From Dolomedes plantarius (lineage: Eukaryota > Arthropoda > Arachnida > Araneae > Dolomedidae), in assembly GCA_907164885.2 (NCBI GenBank), contig OU015493.1, positions 60,856,435-60,920,434 on the forward strand: a stretch of DNA of 64,000 nt. The letters are read 5' to 3'. The notes under the pieces were generated by a model. That model saw only the letters and a list, made by a program, of their open reading frames with translations. It had not been told where the DNA came from and made no database searches. Below are positions 36,080 through 48,300 of the stretch, piece after piece (position 1 is the stretch's first letter; each line of letters starts with the position of its first letter). The translations under genes were made by a program, and so were the position numbers.

Positions 36080-36424
36080 ATGGTGCGTGAAACCGGGTGC
36101 ATATTTATTACCTTTGTCACGCCCCTGCATACTTTGTATACAAATTCAAAACTTTTAATTTCCCTCAAATTTACCTTCGTTTGTCGGTTGGTTTTTGTGC
36201 CGTTACAGCCAGATTTTGCTACCAGTTGTAGTCGAGTTGCTCCGCAGACACGATTCTTCCGATTTCTTATTCTGCAGCATTTATCAAAGTTCTGCGTTTC
36301 ATTTACCCGTCGTTCGTTGGCGTTCGGTCCAGAGCCGATTGGTTCGAGTCCCACTGTTGGCATGGATGTTTGTAGCTGTTCGGAATTGGCTTTAAGCTAT
36401 AGGTCCCTGGCTAGTTTGCACTAG
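36080..36424 (+). other. Possible tRNA-derived repeat relic
   Basis: A tRNA-like 3' half, GGCGTTCGGTCCAGAGCCG followed by GGTTCGAGTCCCACTGTTGG (about 36320-36362), contains a perfect B box GGTTCGAGTCC. An A box is not clearly present. The overlapping 114-codon plus and 101-codon minus frames have no domain and are probably chance frames across the repeat. Confidence 0.4.
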
Positions 36425-38704
36425 TGTAGCATAAACAAACCGAGAGGAGGAAAAGAATCGTTATTTTAGTTACTTCTGATAACTGGATGACGATGTATTG
36501 AAGATTTTATTTTTGAGGTGAAGAAGAGTCAGCTGTGTAAAACAGGCGTCAGTTTAAAAAAATATCCTTCTGTTGCATTTTATAACACTTTTCTGACTGT
36601 AACTGTGAAACACTCTACGATAAAGTGTCGTCTAATGGTCAAGAACGCAACTACAGTGAAACATTTGCCATGGCACTAAGATATCAGTTCGTTGACTTCC
36701 CATACAACGGAAGACAGTTACAGGTATGAAAATGTAGCATCATTTACTTATTTTTGTGGCGAAAACGCTTCGGATATTGTGAGCCGGAAACACGAATACG
36801 CGTGGAACGTTAGTGGTCACACACACACACAAACTGTGACATAAAACAAGAATGAAAGATCGTGGCATAATAAAATGGCTTTACAATGAGTTTGCAGTAT
36901 TCAAGATTTTGGAGGACGAACTAAATGGCCATCATTACATTGAATCTCAGTAGTCCCAAATTCAAAAGATTTTTTATTCATCTGCCATAATAGTTCATAT
37001 TCAGAAGAAAAGAGTTTCCTAAAGCTTATTTTTTTTCATAGTTTCATTGTTTCAGCAAGACATGAGGAAATTTAGTTGACACAGGTCATGTTTTCATCAG
37101 CTCTTTTTAGATGACTTTTCGTTAAATCTGGTACCTGAGTTTTATTCTTATTTTAAGAATGAAGGCAACCCTTCTGAATCATCATATAACACCCTATTAT
37201 TCTGTAACCCACGGAAAGGTTGTAATTTGCATTATAAGTTTCATTTTAATGGCACCATATTGTCTCAAGTATGGAGTTAGAGAGCACGGTAGAAATAGTA
37301 GAGAGAGTTTTTTTTTACTTAACGCATACTCAATTTTACCATAATATATTATTTATTAACATATTATATTGAATAAATTTGCTTACTATTCATTTCTATA
37401 TATATGATAAGAGGAATGTTATGATAATTTTCGGATCTTTTTATTCGATGGAATGTATGATTCAAGGGCATACATAAAACAGTATAACTTCTACCAAAAA
37501 AGTATATGTGTGCATTTGTAGCATTGACAAAGTAGTTTAATGCAATTATAACTCAACCAAGTATTCAAAAATATCAAATTTAGGGATTTGAATATAAATA
37601 ACTAAACAGTTTTAATGGATGCCAACAACCATAAAAAGTATTTTCAGGAACGAAACATTTAATCATTGAAAAAAAAATTATTTTCAAATTAAAGACTTTT
37701 TCAATACATCAAGGTTTTAGGACTAAATTCAATTTATAAAGCTTAAAATTCAGTAAAAATAGATACAAATAAGCATGAAACTTTCACATTACAAGCTCAA
37801 AATAAAAATAATGGTATAAAAAGTCCATGGGCATTTTTCTTAACGATGATAAATGGCAGTTGCGAAGAAAAGTAGACGGATGATATTGGTTAAAATCCTC
37901 AAAGTAATGGGGTAAAATTATAACAATTTTCATGGACGGGTAAGTAGGAAAGATGTTATTTATGTACGCAGCGAAACTAACAGCCAGATTAAAATTTGCA
38001 TAAACCTATACAATAATTAGATTAAGGAATTCTGTATGTCAGTTAAATTTGTAGTTGAATGTGTGGAGGTAATGGAAAGCGGAACAGAATCCCGACATTC
38101 GTCGTAGTCCTTAAACAATAGAATTTAAATTAACTCTGGGAGACCATCGAAGACCAAGTAATCCACAAATGCTGTATATGTTAGAAATATTTCAAGGACG
38201 CGCAATTTTTATTGTTGAGTAAATTGGAAAAATAACCATTCTTAAATACAACGAAATGGACCATGTTGAAATTTCTACATTTTTCAGCTGCGAGAATTTT
38301 TTTCCTGTGTGGAGGCTCGGTTCAAGAATTTTTCATCAGTTAGATTTGTAGAGGAAAGTAAATACAGATTTGGGACGTGATGGAAAACGGAAGGCGTGGG
38401 AGAAACCCACTATAGACTTAAATGCATAAGATTACTAAATCTTATGCAATTAAGATTACTAAAACTCGTAGAGAAACGCATGCTAGAAATCCACGTGAAG
38501 ACTGATGCAATGCACTTTAATGCATGACATCAGTTTTCTGACCTTCGGTGACGTTACATGAAAGTGCCTTGCAGAATATTCTGCATCTGAACTTTTACCT
38601 TGTATTCAATATTAGTACGAGTATAGTGGTGCCATCTGTCGAAATATTTTGAAGGTTTAAAGCTGGTGAGGGATTAAATGTACGTTCCGTGCTTAAGAAT
38701 GCCA
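36425..38704. other. No gene; AT-rich
   Basis: A short ACACAC tract near 36820 and many motif-free short frames. It runs up to the 8-bp target site (38705-38712) of the hAT element. Confidence 0.4.
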
Positions 38705-38739
38705 CTTAACTCCAATACCGGATTGAGGGGGGGGGGGGG

Positions 38740-39867
38740 CAAAAGGGGCAACTACCCCTGGGGGCGGCAAAATGGGATTGAAAAATTATCCTTTTTTATA
38801 ATTTCATAGTGCCATAAAGATATAAATAAAAGCATAAAATTTAGATATCATCAGATCAAATTCTTTTTATATTGGTGGGGTTTTATTAAACTATTAATTA
38901 CCTACAGAAAATAAACTCAAATCCTTGCTTTACGTAAAAGTAAGATGCGTATTTCAATAACGGAAGAGCGCTAATTTCGTTGGTGTGATTTGCGGAGAAT
39001 ATTTCATTGCCGAAAAACAAGCAGGTATAATAGCTAGGGGAGGGGAGGGTGGCCTGTGACTCATAGATGAGGGGAGGCGGGAAAAGACAGTGCCAGTGCC
39101 AGTGCCAGTTGCAGACTTCGGTGCGTCGCTTGAAAATTTTTAGAGAATTGTGTAACAGTGTTCAGTTAATCAATGGTACAGTTTCAGTCTTCAGCTCACA
39201 TAGTTTTAAATCAAATATACGTTTTTGTAGTCTAGTGTTCGTGTCTAAAATATCTACCTAAATCTACATTTTGAGGTAACAATAAGAATAAATTCAATTA
39301 AATACTTAAGGTATCGGTACACCTTTAAAATGAAATGTTCGTCAAATTTTTCGATTTTCTGAATTTTATTTTATTTTAAAATTCAATCTTTTATCTTTTT
39401 AATGACGTTTGAATTTTATTTCTATCACATTTATAACTAGAGTTACAGGGATTTGAATTTTACTCGATAGCTATTTTGCGAAACTGGAAGTACAAGTCTG
39501 TTGGAAAAAACCGGAAGTTGAAAAAAACGTTTGTTTACACTTTTTTTTAAAGAAATCTTATCAGTATACAATAGCCCGAAATATATAAGTTTAAAAATAA
39601 GAATTTGAGTTTTCAGAATCTTTTAAATATAGTTCGCAACAGCTTTTGTCGCTGCTTTATTCCATTGTGTATCAAGTGCACAGAAACCAATGCATGGACA
39701 TCGGAAAAGATAGTTGGTGCTATTGTCAGCGAGCACTGTCGTGTGGCAAAAATCCGAAAGAGAAATATCCGGGCTTATTCCAACGATGTGCTAAATATGG
39801 TAAGGTTTAGTTTGGAGCACTACGGGTCAACTTTTTTGCTACACGAGGGCTAATTATACCGGGACCT
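38740..39867. other. hAT left subterminal region, no clear gene
   Basis: A poly-G run (38727-38740), a short CAGTGC repeat near 39090, and an open frame at 39605-39853 with no recognised domain that ends near a GTAAGG donor-like site. It could be hAT 5' untranslated sequence. Confidence 0.35.
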
Positions 39868-39955
39868 ACTGCATAAAGCCGATTCCGACCGGCTACCAAA
39901 TGCCTCTGGTACCAAACGCCAGCGTCCTAGCCATTCGGCCATCGTCCGGTGCCAA
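39868..39955 (-). other. tRNA-like (SINE head) relic
   Basis: On the minus strand TGGCCGAATGGCTAGGACG matches an A box of tRNA-Leu/Ser type. It is followed by GGCGTTTGGTACCAGAGG and a degenerate B box (GGTCGGAATCG). Its central part resembles the tRNA-like segment at about 36320, suggesting the same family. It is not a functional tRNA because the arms do not pair well. Confidence 0.5.
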
Positions 39956-40389
39956 ATATAGTAAAGCCAACTATTTAGAACTATGTTCTAATAAACTTCT
40001 CACAAAATGCCTACATTGCGAAATACGGAACTCAAATGAATGTTTTAATGATATTATATGGCAGAAGGTGCTTAAAGAAGATGTGGTAGTATGCCTTTAA
40101 ACTTTAAAATGGGGTGCATTTGATGGTGTAATTCAGTTTAGTGATGGTATGAGGAAGTCAAGTATTTCTGACGTATTCCAGTATTTCTCCTTAAATCTCG
40201 GAATTTCGTAGAACTGAAAAGACTATTGTGCGGGTCGGCACAGCTTAGGAAGGGTCGTTGCTTTTTGAAGTCCGCCCAAATGTAACTAACGACCATTGCC
40301 TTTTCAGTCGGTAATCATTTTATTTAGGTGCTAATGACAAGACTCGTCAAAAGGGAGTGGCTAGCAGTCAGTACCTACAATCAGACTAA

Positions 40390-40567
40390 GGGCCTGTTCA
40401 CATATAGGAGTCCGTTGCGTTGCGTTAAGGAAAAGATGACGTTGAGATGAAAATAAACCAATCATAGGCGTTAAAAATGTCATTGCTAATTGTTTGGAGG
40501 TTTGCCATTGGTTAAATATATTTCAATACTTTAACGATCCTCAACGGACTCCTATGTGAACAGGCCC
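40390..40567. mobile_element. 178-bp MITE, PIF/Harbinger-like (TAA duplication)
   Basis: The ends GGGCCTGTTCACATATAGGA and, inverted, GGGCCTGTTCACATAGGAGT match for about 27 bp including AGTCCGTTG. TAA lies outside both ends (40387-40389 and 40568-40570). A three-base TWA-type duplication suits PIF/Harbinger. Confidence 0.8.
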
Positions 40568-41026
40568 TAACGGACTCTTCTTCGGAAGTGAATACGCCAG
40601 ACGGAGTGTCTCCAGACGAACCTCTGATTTCACCAAGGGGTTGAAAGAAACAGCATTTCGTTCGGCAAGAGGGCTGCATAGGTGTTAAAAGCAAGCGGCG
40701 TGGGGCCACACAGGGGCAGAGAGGGCTTAATTGTCATCGAGTTCGTTGAAGAACGCGGTGGACGCAGAAGAAAGGTCGAGCGATGATTATGTCCGGACTT
40801 GCAGCGGAAAGATCAACCGTATTTTAGGCGAGAAGGCATGAAAGGTACTTTGCGTGACTCTTTAGAGCTTTGTATATATTTATTCCTTCTTTTAATTGAA
40901 ATAAAGAGTTCGACTCGACAGGAAAAAAGTGGAGTCCTTGCAAGAAAAGTCGAAAAGTGTGCATAGCCGGTTACGACAGCAATCTTTCCATAAAGGAGGT
41001 AAGTCAAATTGAAACATCTTCTAGAT

Positions 41027-41278
41027 CATCACTTCCTAAACTTTTTTTTTAATTCATGACCCCTTTTTATCATCAAGATTTTTTCGCGACCCTAGGAAAT
41101 AAGGATATAAAGATAAATATTTTCTTAAAAATAATTTATTTCTTTGGTAAACAATAAACATATGAAAAATAGTGGTACATAAAATAAAATATATGTGTTA
41201 GATACTCGCGGCGGGCGACAAGAATTAAATTCATGTATCAGAATTAAATTTTCGCGACCCACAGTTTAAGAAACGCTG
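41027..41278. mobile_element. 252-bp hAT-type MITE
   Basis: Flanked by TTCTAGAT (41019-41026) and TTCTAGAG (41279-41286), an 8-bp duplication with one mismatch. The ends are CATCACTTCCTAAACTTT and, inverted, CAGCGTTTCTTAAACTGTGG, with a GGTCGCGA-like subterminal motif. No coding capacity. Confidence 0.8.
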
Positions 41279-41299
41279 TTCTAGAGAGGTCTTTGTGAT

Positions 41300-41879
41300 A
41301 ATTGTCTCGGGCTATAGTAATTGTTAGGCAGGTTTAAATCAGTCTAAATTTAATTCAAGTGAAACAAATTATTCTCAGACGTAGATAATTTTGTAGAAAG
41401 TATATTAGATGATTTTTAAATCCTTTAGTTGGGAGTCCAGAAGTTAAACCAATTAATGTTTTAAAGAAAATTAGTTCAAGAACGAACAATTTTCAAATTT
41501 TGGTAATTGATCGGGTAAATGTCTCAAATTGGAGGGAGAAAACTTTTTAAGGTGTAAACAAGGTATAGGTTTTTATAAGTGATTTGGAGATAAATACCGA
41601 GCGAATTTGTTTAGGAATTGAACGTAGGTTCAGGTTTTTGTAAGTGATTTGGAGATAAATCACAAGTGATTTTGTTCAGAGATTAAACGAAGAAAAGGTT
41701 TACGGGTGATTTTGAGGGATAATTCTACCAGGGTTTATGTTTAAGGTTCTAAACAAGGAAAAAAATTGTGAGCGTGTTCGTAGAAAACTTCACGGTGCAT
41801 TTGTACTTAGAGATAAATTTCTCAGTTTGGGAAGCATATCGCATGTAATAATTCGAAAGTATGTTGAAATTATTGTATA
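41300..41879. other. No gene; degenerate repeat
   Basis: The phrases TTTTGTAAGTGATTTGGAGATAAAT and close variants recur at about 41570-41720, suggesting an old tandem array. No coding signature. Only AT-rich sequence otherwise. Confidence 0.4.
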
Positions 41880-42260
41880 TGCATGATATTTTGAGTGATT
41901 TAGTGTAAAAGTACTTGAGTTTGATATACTTATTATATGCATGATATTTTGAGTGATTTTGTATAAGAGTACTTGTGTTTGATATACGTATTATATGTGC
42001 ATGATTATTTTGAATGATTTAATATAAGAGTATTTGTGATTGAAAAGGGTGGTTATAAAATAACGTGAGGTGTTCAGAGCCCTCTAGCGAGTAAAGTATT
42101 GGGGGAAAATTTCGTGCAATACTTTACTCGCTAGAGGGCTCTGAATACCTCACGTTATTTTATAACCCCCTGTACTTATTATATGTTCATGATATTTTGA
42201 ATGCTTTAGTATAACAGTACTTGTGTTCGATATACGTACAATGTGTGCATGACATTTTGA
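41880..42260 (+). repeat. ~65-70-bp tandem repeat, split by a palindromic MITE
   Basis: Units contain TATATGCATGATATTTTGAG, TGATTTAGTGTAAAAGTACTT and TTTGATATACGTATTATATG-like sequence. About three units lie before 42045 and one or two after 42172. Confidence 0.75.
42047..42171. mobile_element. 125-bp near-perfect palindrome (foldback MITE)
   Basis: The left arm GGGTGGTTATAAAATAACG to CGAGTAAAGTATTG (42047-42101), a 15-base loop, and the right arm CAATACTTTACTCG to CGTTATTTTATAACCCCC (42117-42171) pair almost fully over 55 bp. It sits inside the tandem array and is followed by TG-TA, suggesting a TA-target Tc1/mariner-type MITE. Confidence 0.8.
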
Positions 42261-42277
42261 GTTTAGTACAAGTGAAT

Positions 42278-42507
42278 ATTTATTTTTTTTTCCAATGCGG
42301 AGGCACTTGTCGTCAGACATTCGCCTATATTACGCCGCAATTTTACTGCCCATTTTATTGTGGGGACACCATATAGGCGGACGGCATTACCCCCTATGAA
42401 GGAACGACACGAACAGAGGCATTTTTCGTGGCGCGACTCCAGGATTCGATCCTAGCATCCTCAGCACCGAAAACCAGCGCGCTGTACCACTGGGCCGCCT
42501 CAAGCCC
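42278..42507 (-). mobile_element. tRNA-headed SINE with 10-bp target duplication
   Basis: ACAAGTGAAT occurs at 42268-42277 and 42508-42517. On the minus strand the A box is CGGCCCAGTGG (42488-42498) and the B box GGATCGAATCC (42442-42452). The tail is an A-rich stretch at the left end. The head matches the SINE at 26680. Confidence 0.88.
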
Positions 42508-42601
42508 ACAAGTGAATTTGGAACATGAGTATTTTGTGTGATCTAGGCATATTAGTATAATAATATAAACAATTCAACACAAACAAAAAAATTAAAAAGC
42601 G

Positions 42602-42998
42602 GCCAAAGACTGCCAAACAAGTTTCCGGAAAGGTCACGTATCTTACTTGTCAAAGACCACGCAGAATGAAATCATTGAAATTGTGGGAGATCATGTTCGA
42701 AAGAAGATACTGAATGACATATATCCCGCAAAGTACCACGCAGTATTGTTTGATTGCACACCTGATAAATCACATACAGAACAAATGAGCCAAGTAATCC
42801 AATATGTTACTAAGAATAAAAATGGCCAATTTGAAATCATTGAAAGCTTCATTGATTTTATAGCATTTTTTGGAAAATCTGGGGAGTACTTGGCAGATAC
42901 AATATTTCATAAGTTGGGGGAAGATATGTTAGAAATAAGAAATTGTCGAGCCCAAACATATGATAATGGGTCGAACATGTGTCGTGTTTATAAAGGAG
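42602..42998 (+). pseudogene. hAT transposase, N-terminal/middle piece
   Basis: The frame reads FRKGHVSYLSKTTQNEIIEI, then YHAVLFDCTPDKSHTEQMSQ, then RNCRAQTYDNGSNMCRVYKG. The F(D)CTPD..H.EQ and C..Q.YDNG..M motifs are typical of hAT/ZMYM1-like transposases: the first holds catalytic Asp 1, the second the CxxH/Asp 2 neighbourhood. The frame is cut at 42998 by the LTR of a Gypsy element and continues in the same frame at 52130. The N-terminal BED/TTF-type finger is not visible upstream, where SINE and MITE insertions lie. Confidence 0.85.
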
Positions 42999-44693
42999 TG
43001 TTACGTTTTTAAAACGTTATAACGGGGAGAGTCAAATTAAAATAATTTATTAAGATTGTTAAAGCTTACACACACTCTTAGAGGTGTTTAAAATAAAGCT
43101 ACATGAAACATATTAATTCAATTGCGTTGTGGTTAGTACATTTAAGGTCGCGCGTGTGTTAAACAATAACCCATTAAAATAAAATACCCGATTCGTTTGC
43201 TGATGCCCCTGCTGTAGAGGGTTGAATCATGAAAATTATTTTAAATTAACTTGAAAATAGTTCACTGAAAAAGAAAGCTGAAATAAAAATTACCTAAAAA
43301 GGAACGAAGAAAAACTACGAAGCAACCGAATGACATGACTAGATTTTACAAACAAATTAACATAGTTTATTAATGTATTACATTATTTACAAGTACAAAT
43401 CCTTTTTGCCATTTAGGCTAGTTTCATTAACCGTGGAACCAATATCCTCTCAATATTTCTTATTACAACACTCATTATAGAAAACTTAGATAAATGACTT
43501 ATCGAAAAAGTGGCTGGCGAAAAGAATAAAAAAAATAACAAAAAAACTAAATAATAATTGAATGATCTTTTTAACAAATAAAAAAAGGGAATAATTAAAT
43601 TTACCGTCTGCAGACAAGAAGGGTTATTAGGGAAATCGGCGAGGGCAAGGTTGTAGGCTAGGACAAGGCATGTCGCGAGGAGATCTCATCATCTCGGATA
43701 CATCTCAGGCAAGCTGCTCGCACCAAAGGCCCAGGGTCTCTCTGTCCGGTCCAGCTCCAACCCCTCCTCCACCAAAAAAATCCTCCCCCGACTAAGGGCA
43801 ATTCACCCTTTTTGTAGTCGTCCGCTCGCAAGATGGTAAGAAAGGAGATTTGCTTGGCGCCGAAGATTTAGGATTGTAGATCCTTCCACAACAGCATGTG
43901 AGAGGGGATTTAACATATTTGATGTTGAATACAATTGTATGTTGACCTTTTATCTTCGTTAATGCTATAATTTTAACTCTTGTGGAGCAGTTTGAAATTT
44001 GTGGATCATGCTCGGCGATGCTGTTGGTCTTCATGTATCCATGCGCGTCTGCAGGTGTTTTCGTGACGGAGCGCTGAATTGCGCGTAAAAACATTTCAAT
44101 GTCTGTTTTCGAGATGTCCCTTGAAATGGATACTCTTGCTAATCCCCTTATCCGGTGTAGAGTCTGGGAATGTGCAGAAATGGCGAAGATCTCGTTACAT
44201 TGCCTACCAGCCCAGCTTACACAAGGGTTTGGGTTCATTATACAAAATTTACTATTAATTGAAAAACAAAAATAAAACACTCTAAAATTAATAATTAACT
44301 AGCCACTAAAAAAAACTAATAAAAAAACAATATACCAGCCAGTATAACAAGTAAAAGAATATAATGCACATAAATGTTACAGTCATATTTAGTTATTTAA
44401 TTATGAATTATTAGTAAAATTAAGGAATCAAATATTATTGCTAGCCGTGATCCAATATTTTAATATACTCTCATGCTACCTCCCATTATCAAAAAAATTG
44501 CGCACCTTTTTCTAATAATCTTCAGTAATAATCAAGCAATTAAAAATTGGATCGCCGCTAGTTGGAACAAATTGAGTAGAGGCTTACAGAGTTTCAACAA
44601 TGCAAATATATTTAAAACAGACATTACCACGCGCGTTATGTATTAATTATATGCTATCATCTTAATTATTAAATGTATTTTACCGACATCACA
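42999..44693 (-). repeat. Gypsy 3' LTR (left copy)
   Basis: Starts TGTTACGTTTTTAAAACG and ends ACCGACATCACA in plus-strand reading. Downstream of pol in element orientation, so it is the 3' LTR. It contains a 162-codon frame. Confidence 0.95.
43792..44280 (-). CDS. LTR-internal 162-codon frame (3' LTR copy)
   Basis: It begins MFYFCFSINSKFCIMNPN; a second Met at residue 15 could also start it. It runs to TTTKRVNCP in the same direction as gag and pol. The sequence is Lys/Ser/Thr-rich with a CCCGRIYNPKS stretch near the C-terminus and no membrane segment or zinc motif I can name. The copy in the other LTR differs by one residue (Cys here, Ser there). I recognise no family. It may be a real accessory product or just an open stretch in a young LTR. 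Confidence 0.4.
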   Translation of the reverse strand: MFYFCFSINSKFCIMNPNPCVSWAGRQCNEIFAISAHSQTLHRIRGLARVSISRDISKTDIEMFLRAIQRSVTKTPADAHGYMKTNSIAEHDPQISNCSTRVKIIALTKIKGQHTIVFNIKYVKSPLTCCCGRIYNPKSSAPSKSPFLPSCERTTTKRVNCP

Positions 44694-44698
44694 AAATA

Positions 44699-44711
44699 TC
44701 TCCTTCTCCCT
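44699..44711 (-). other. Polypurine tract of the Gypsy element
   Basis: On the minus strand AGGGAGAAGGAGA lies five bases from the 3' LTR. This is the expected plus-strand primer site for reverse transcription. Confidence 0.75.
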
Positions 44712-45306
44712 GATAAATTTTTTTTTGGAACAAAAAAAAATTTCTTTCGGACACAGAATACAATAGAACAATTAAACAAGATAATCGGAGCAGAAAATGA
44801 CACAGAAAATTACTAATATTGAGAACCTTTGACATATAAAAACGGACAGACCCGGGTCGTAAGAATAACACAAAACACACTATATAGTACGTAAAATGAT
44901 AATGAGCACAGTGAAAACTTATCATACAACTTAACCAAATTACTACAACAAAGTATGCTCCAGACAACTAGCAAATGTAAGATCGTTGTTCACAGCAAAT
45001 CAAACACAAAACTCGCTCAACTCTGAGCCAAACAAAAAATTACCAAAAATAAAGTCGGTAAAACTAGTGCATTTCTGCAGCACTAAAACAGCAAGTTTTG
45101 TTTAAATTGCAAAAATTGCCAAAAAAAATGTGTTAACCTTAATTAACAAAATAGTAATACATGATACACAAAATGTAAAAATTATTTACCAAACAAGAAC
45201 ACATGATGCAAAAAATTTTTTTTTCAAACTTAATAACTAAACATGAATACAAAATGCAAAAAGGAACAAAAAATTGTTAACATTAATTAACAAAATCATT
45301 AAGAAT
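44712..45306 (-). other. Untranslated region between pol and 3' LTR
   Basis: About 600 bp without an env-like frame. A 92-codon minus-strand frame at 44689-44967 has hydrophobic stretches but runs into the polypurine tract and LTR and is short, so I do not call it a gene. Confidence 0.5.
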
Positions 45307-48300
45307 TTATGGTTTAACCACAAAACCTCTCGTGTTTCGAGGGCGTAAATCGTATCTCTTCGGTTGGTTACAACCATTTCCACCTGAAGTAGACACTTGA
45401 GTATTTGACACAATCGGTGTGTTGGACTGAGCACTGGAATTTTCTGGTGTCGGCGAAGGATTACTCTGAGTATTTAAAAGTGAGGAATTATAAAATATTT
45501 TAAAATATTGGGGTCTCCTAAATTTGAAGTTATCATTGACAGGGGAAATTAAGGGTACCCTCTCATCCTGAGATTGAGAGGAACTATCCATATTATTATT
45601 AACATTATCCGAAGGTAGGGAAGGGAAAGTTAGTCTATTGTGTAGCTTAGTTAACCTGTCAACGTGAATTAGCTGGGTATCGTTAGGGTTGTTTATATGT
45701 TGAATTACAAAGTTTACTGGGCTCTTCTGCTCTTTAACTCTATAGGGACCTTTATTGAAATTAGTGAATTTTTTGGACTGACCAGGCTTTACTACAGGAG
45801 TATATAGCAGCACCAAGTCACCGACAATAATACCTTTATTAGTAGCTGTTTTATTTCTATTGTATTCTTGTTTCTCTGCAGCTTTAATTAAGTTATCTTT
45901 TACTATTTTGAACGCGTTTTGTAAATTTAGTTCTAAATCCTCAGAGTAATCTCTATGGTCTGTGTAAGATGGCCTAGGGGAGTTTGTAATTAAATCAACA
46001 GGGAGAGTTAAATCCCTTCCATAAACTAAGTGGGCAGGGGTGTCTTTTAAAGTAGAATGCCACGCTGTTCTATAGGCTAATAATGCAAAATGCAACTGAT
46101 TATCCCAATTACTATCCGCATCATCTACCAAATGTTTCAAAGCATTTATAATCGTTGAATTTACTCTCTCTACTAGACCATCGGAGCTAGGGTGATAACT
46201 GGTAGTGGTATGTTTTACTATGCATAATTTATTATACACCTTCTTAATTCCCTCTGACATAAAAGAACTCCCTCTATCAGTAATGAGGTGTTCAGGAACC
46301 CCATGTCTGCAAATGTACTGCTCGAGTACAGAACAAATTGTACCAGTCTTTAAGTCTTTAACAGGGTAAGCTTCAACCCAACGTGTAAAATAGTCATTAA
46401 TTACTATAATAAATCTGTTTCCTGACTCAGTTAAGGGAAGGGGACCCATTGCATCCATTGCTATCCTCTCAAACGGGCGATTAGCAATTTCCATTCTTTG
46501 TAAAGGGGCCTTTTGATTTGCCCTGTAACCTCTCTTCTCGCAACACTGAGTACAGGATTTAGTATAGTTTAAAACGTGTTTGTACATCCCCCACCAAAAA
46601 TATTTAGTTTTAATTCTCATTAAAGTTCTCCGAAAACCTGGATGAGCTACAGTGGGTGAATCATGGGCTAATTTAAGGATTTCAGAAATTAGGGTTTTAG
46701 GAATAACAAGTTTTTCAGGATTATGTTGACAATTAGATTTAGGAATACAATAGAGTAGATTATTCTTCTTAAAAAAGGTATTATTGTTAATTATGTATTC
46801 TGGGGAATTATCAAGGATGTCTAAAATATTTTTACACTTATTATCATTAATTTGCATTGCACTGAGTCTATGGGGTTGAATTGATTCACTCACTGTATCT
46901 AACATTATATTCACTGTGTTTATATTTCTGGAAAGTACATCTGCAGGTACATTTTGTTTCCCAGGGGTATGTACAATGTCAAACTCATAGGCTTGTAAGC
47001 TAAGAGTCCATCTGGTAATCCTACCATTATCTTTAAGTTTGAGTGCGTAGGATAGAGACTTCTGATCACAATATAGGGTAAACTTCCTACCATACAAATA
47101 CTGCCTAAAATTATTAATTCCCCAAATAACGGCTAGGGTCTCCCTCTCAAAAACGCTATATCTAGTCTCGGCATCTTTTAATCTTCTGCTTGCATAGGCT
47201 ACCGGATGTAATTGACCCTCAGTATCAAACTGGCTCAAAACTGCCCCTATGGCAAAACCTGAAGCATCCGTGTGGAGGATAAAATCTCTGTTAACGTTAG
47301 GCAAATTTAGACAGGGGAAAGAAATTAGGGCTTGCTTTAAACTTTGAAAAGCTATATTGGCATCTTCAGTCCATTCAAAAGGGGTTTTATCTTTAGTGAG
47401 GTTTGTTAAAGGAATGGCAATAGATGCAAAATCCTTAATAAATTTTCTGTAAAAATTACAAAGGCCTAAAAATGACCTGACATGTTTCTTAGTTTTTGGA
47501 ATAGGGAATTTTGAAACTGCATCAATATTTCTCGTGTCAGGCAATATTTTACCATTAGTTACCTGAAATCCTAAATAATTAATTTTATCTTTAATGAGCT
47601 GGCACTTTGCTGGATTGAGTTTTAAATTATGTTTTCCTAGTCTTGAAAAAACTACATCTAACTTCTGTAAATGTTCATCAAAGGTTTTTGAAGCAATGAT
47701 TAGGTCATCTATATAAGTATTAATGTTCCAGTCGGTTAAGCCGGCCAGAACTACACCTAATAATCTCTGGAAGGATGAAGCAGCATTACGGAGCCCCTGA
47801 GGAAGACGGTTGTACTGGTATAAACCAAAATCCGTACAAAATGCTGTCTTGTGTCTATCCTCTGGATGAAGATTCATTTGCCAATAGCCCGAACATAAAT
47901 CTAACGAAGAATAATAATTAGCTCCCTCAAGCGAATCTAACAAATCTGCAATTAGAGGTAAAGGAAAAGGAAGGGGTTGGGTTTTAACATTTAATTTCCT
48001 GTAATCACATACTAACCGATACGAATTATTTTTCTTTTTAACTAATATTACAGGGGAAGCATACGGTGAATCACTTATAGATATAATACCTGCGTCTAAC
48101 AAATTGTCTATTTGAGTCTTAAGTTCTTCTTTTAAAGCATGTGGAGTTCTGTAGGGCTTTTGCCTAACTGGAATATTATCTGTGAGGAAAATTCTATGGG
48201 AAATTGTGTGACAACCTGTTAAATCCTTTACTGATTCTGCGAAAACATTTGTATGCTTATTAAGTAAGTTTAACAATTTTGATTTTTGTTTTGGGTCTAA

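Noticed and set aside
36058..36363. 101-codon minus-strand frame beginning MPTVGLEPIGSGPN
   Set aside because: The start is the complement of a tRNA B-box region. Peptides of this type arise from tRNA-like sequence, so it is not a gene.
39868..39955. Functional tRNA gene
   Set aside because: The A box is good but the B box is degenerate and acceptor and T arms do not pair. It fits a SINE head or tRNA pseudogene.
41880..42260. CRISPR-like array
   Set aside because: The repeats are adjacent and degenerate with no unique spacers, and the genome is eukaryotic. It is a minisatellite with an inserted palindrome.
44689..44967. Hydrophobic 92-codon frame downstream of pol as a possible env
   Set aside because: Too short for an envelope protein, with no signal peptide, cleavage site or cysteine pattern, and it runs into the polypurine tract and LTR.
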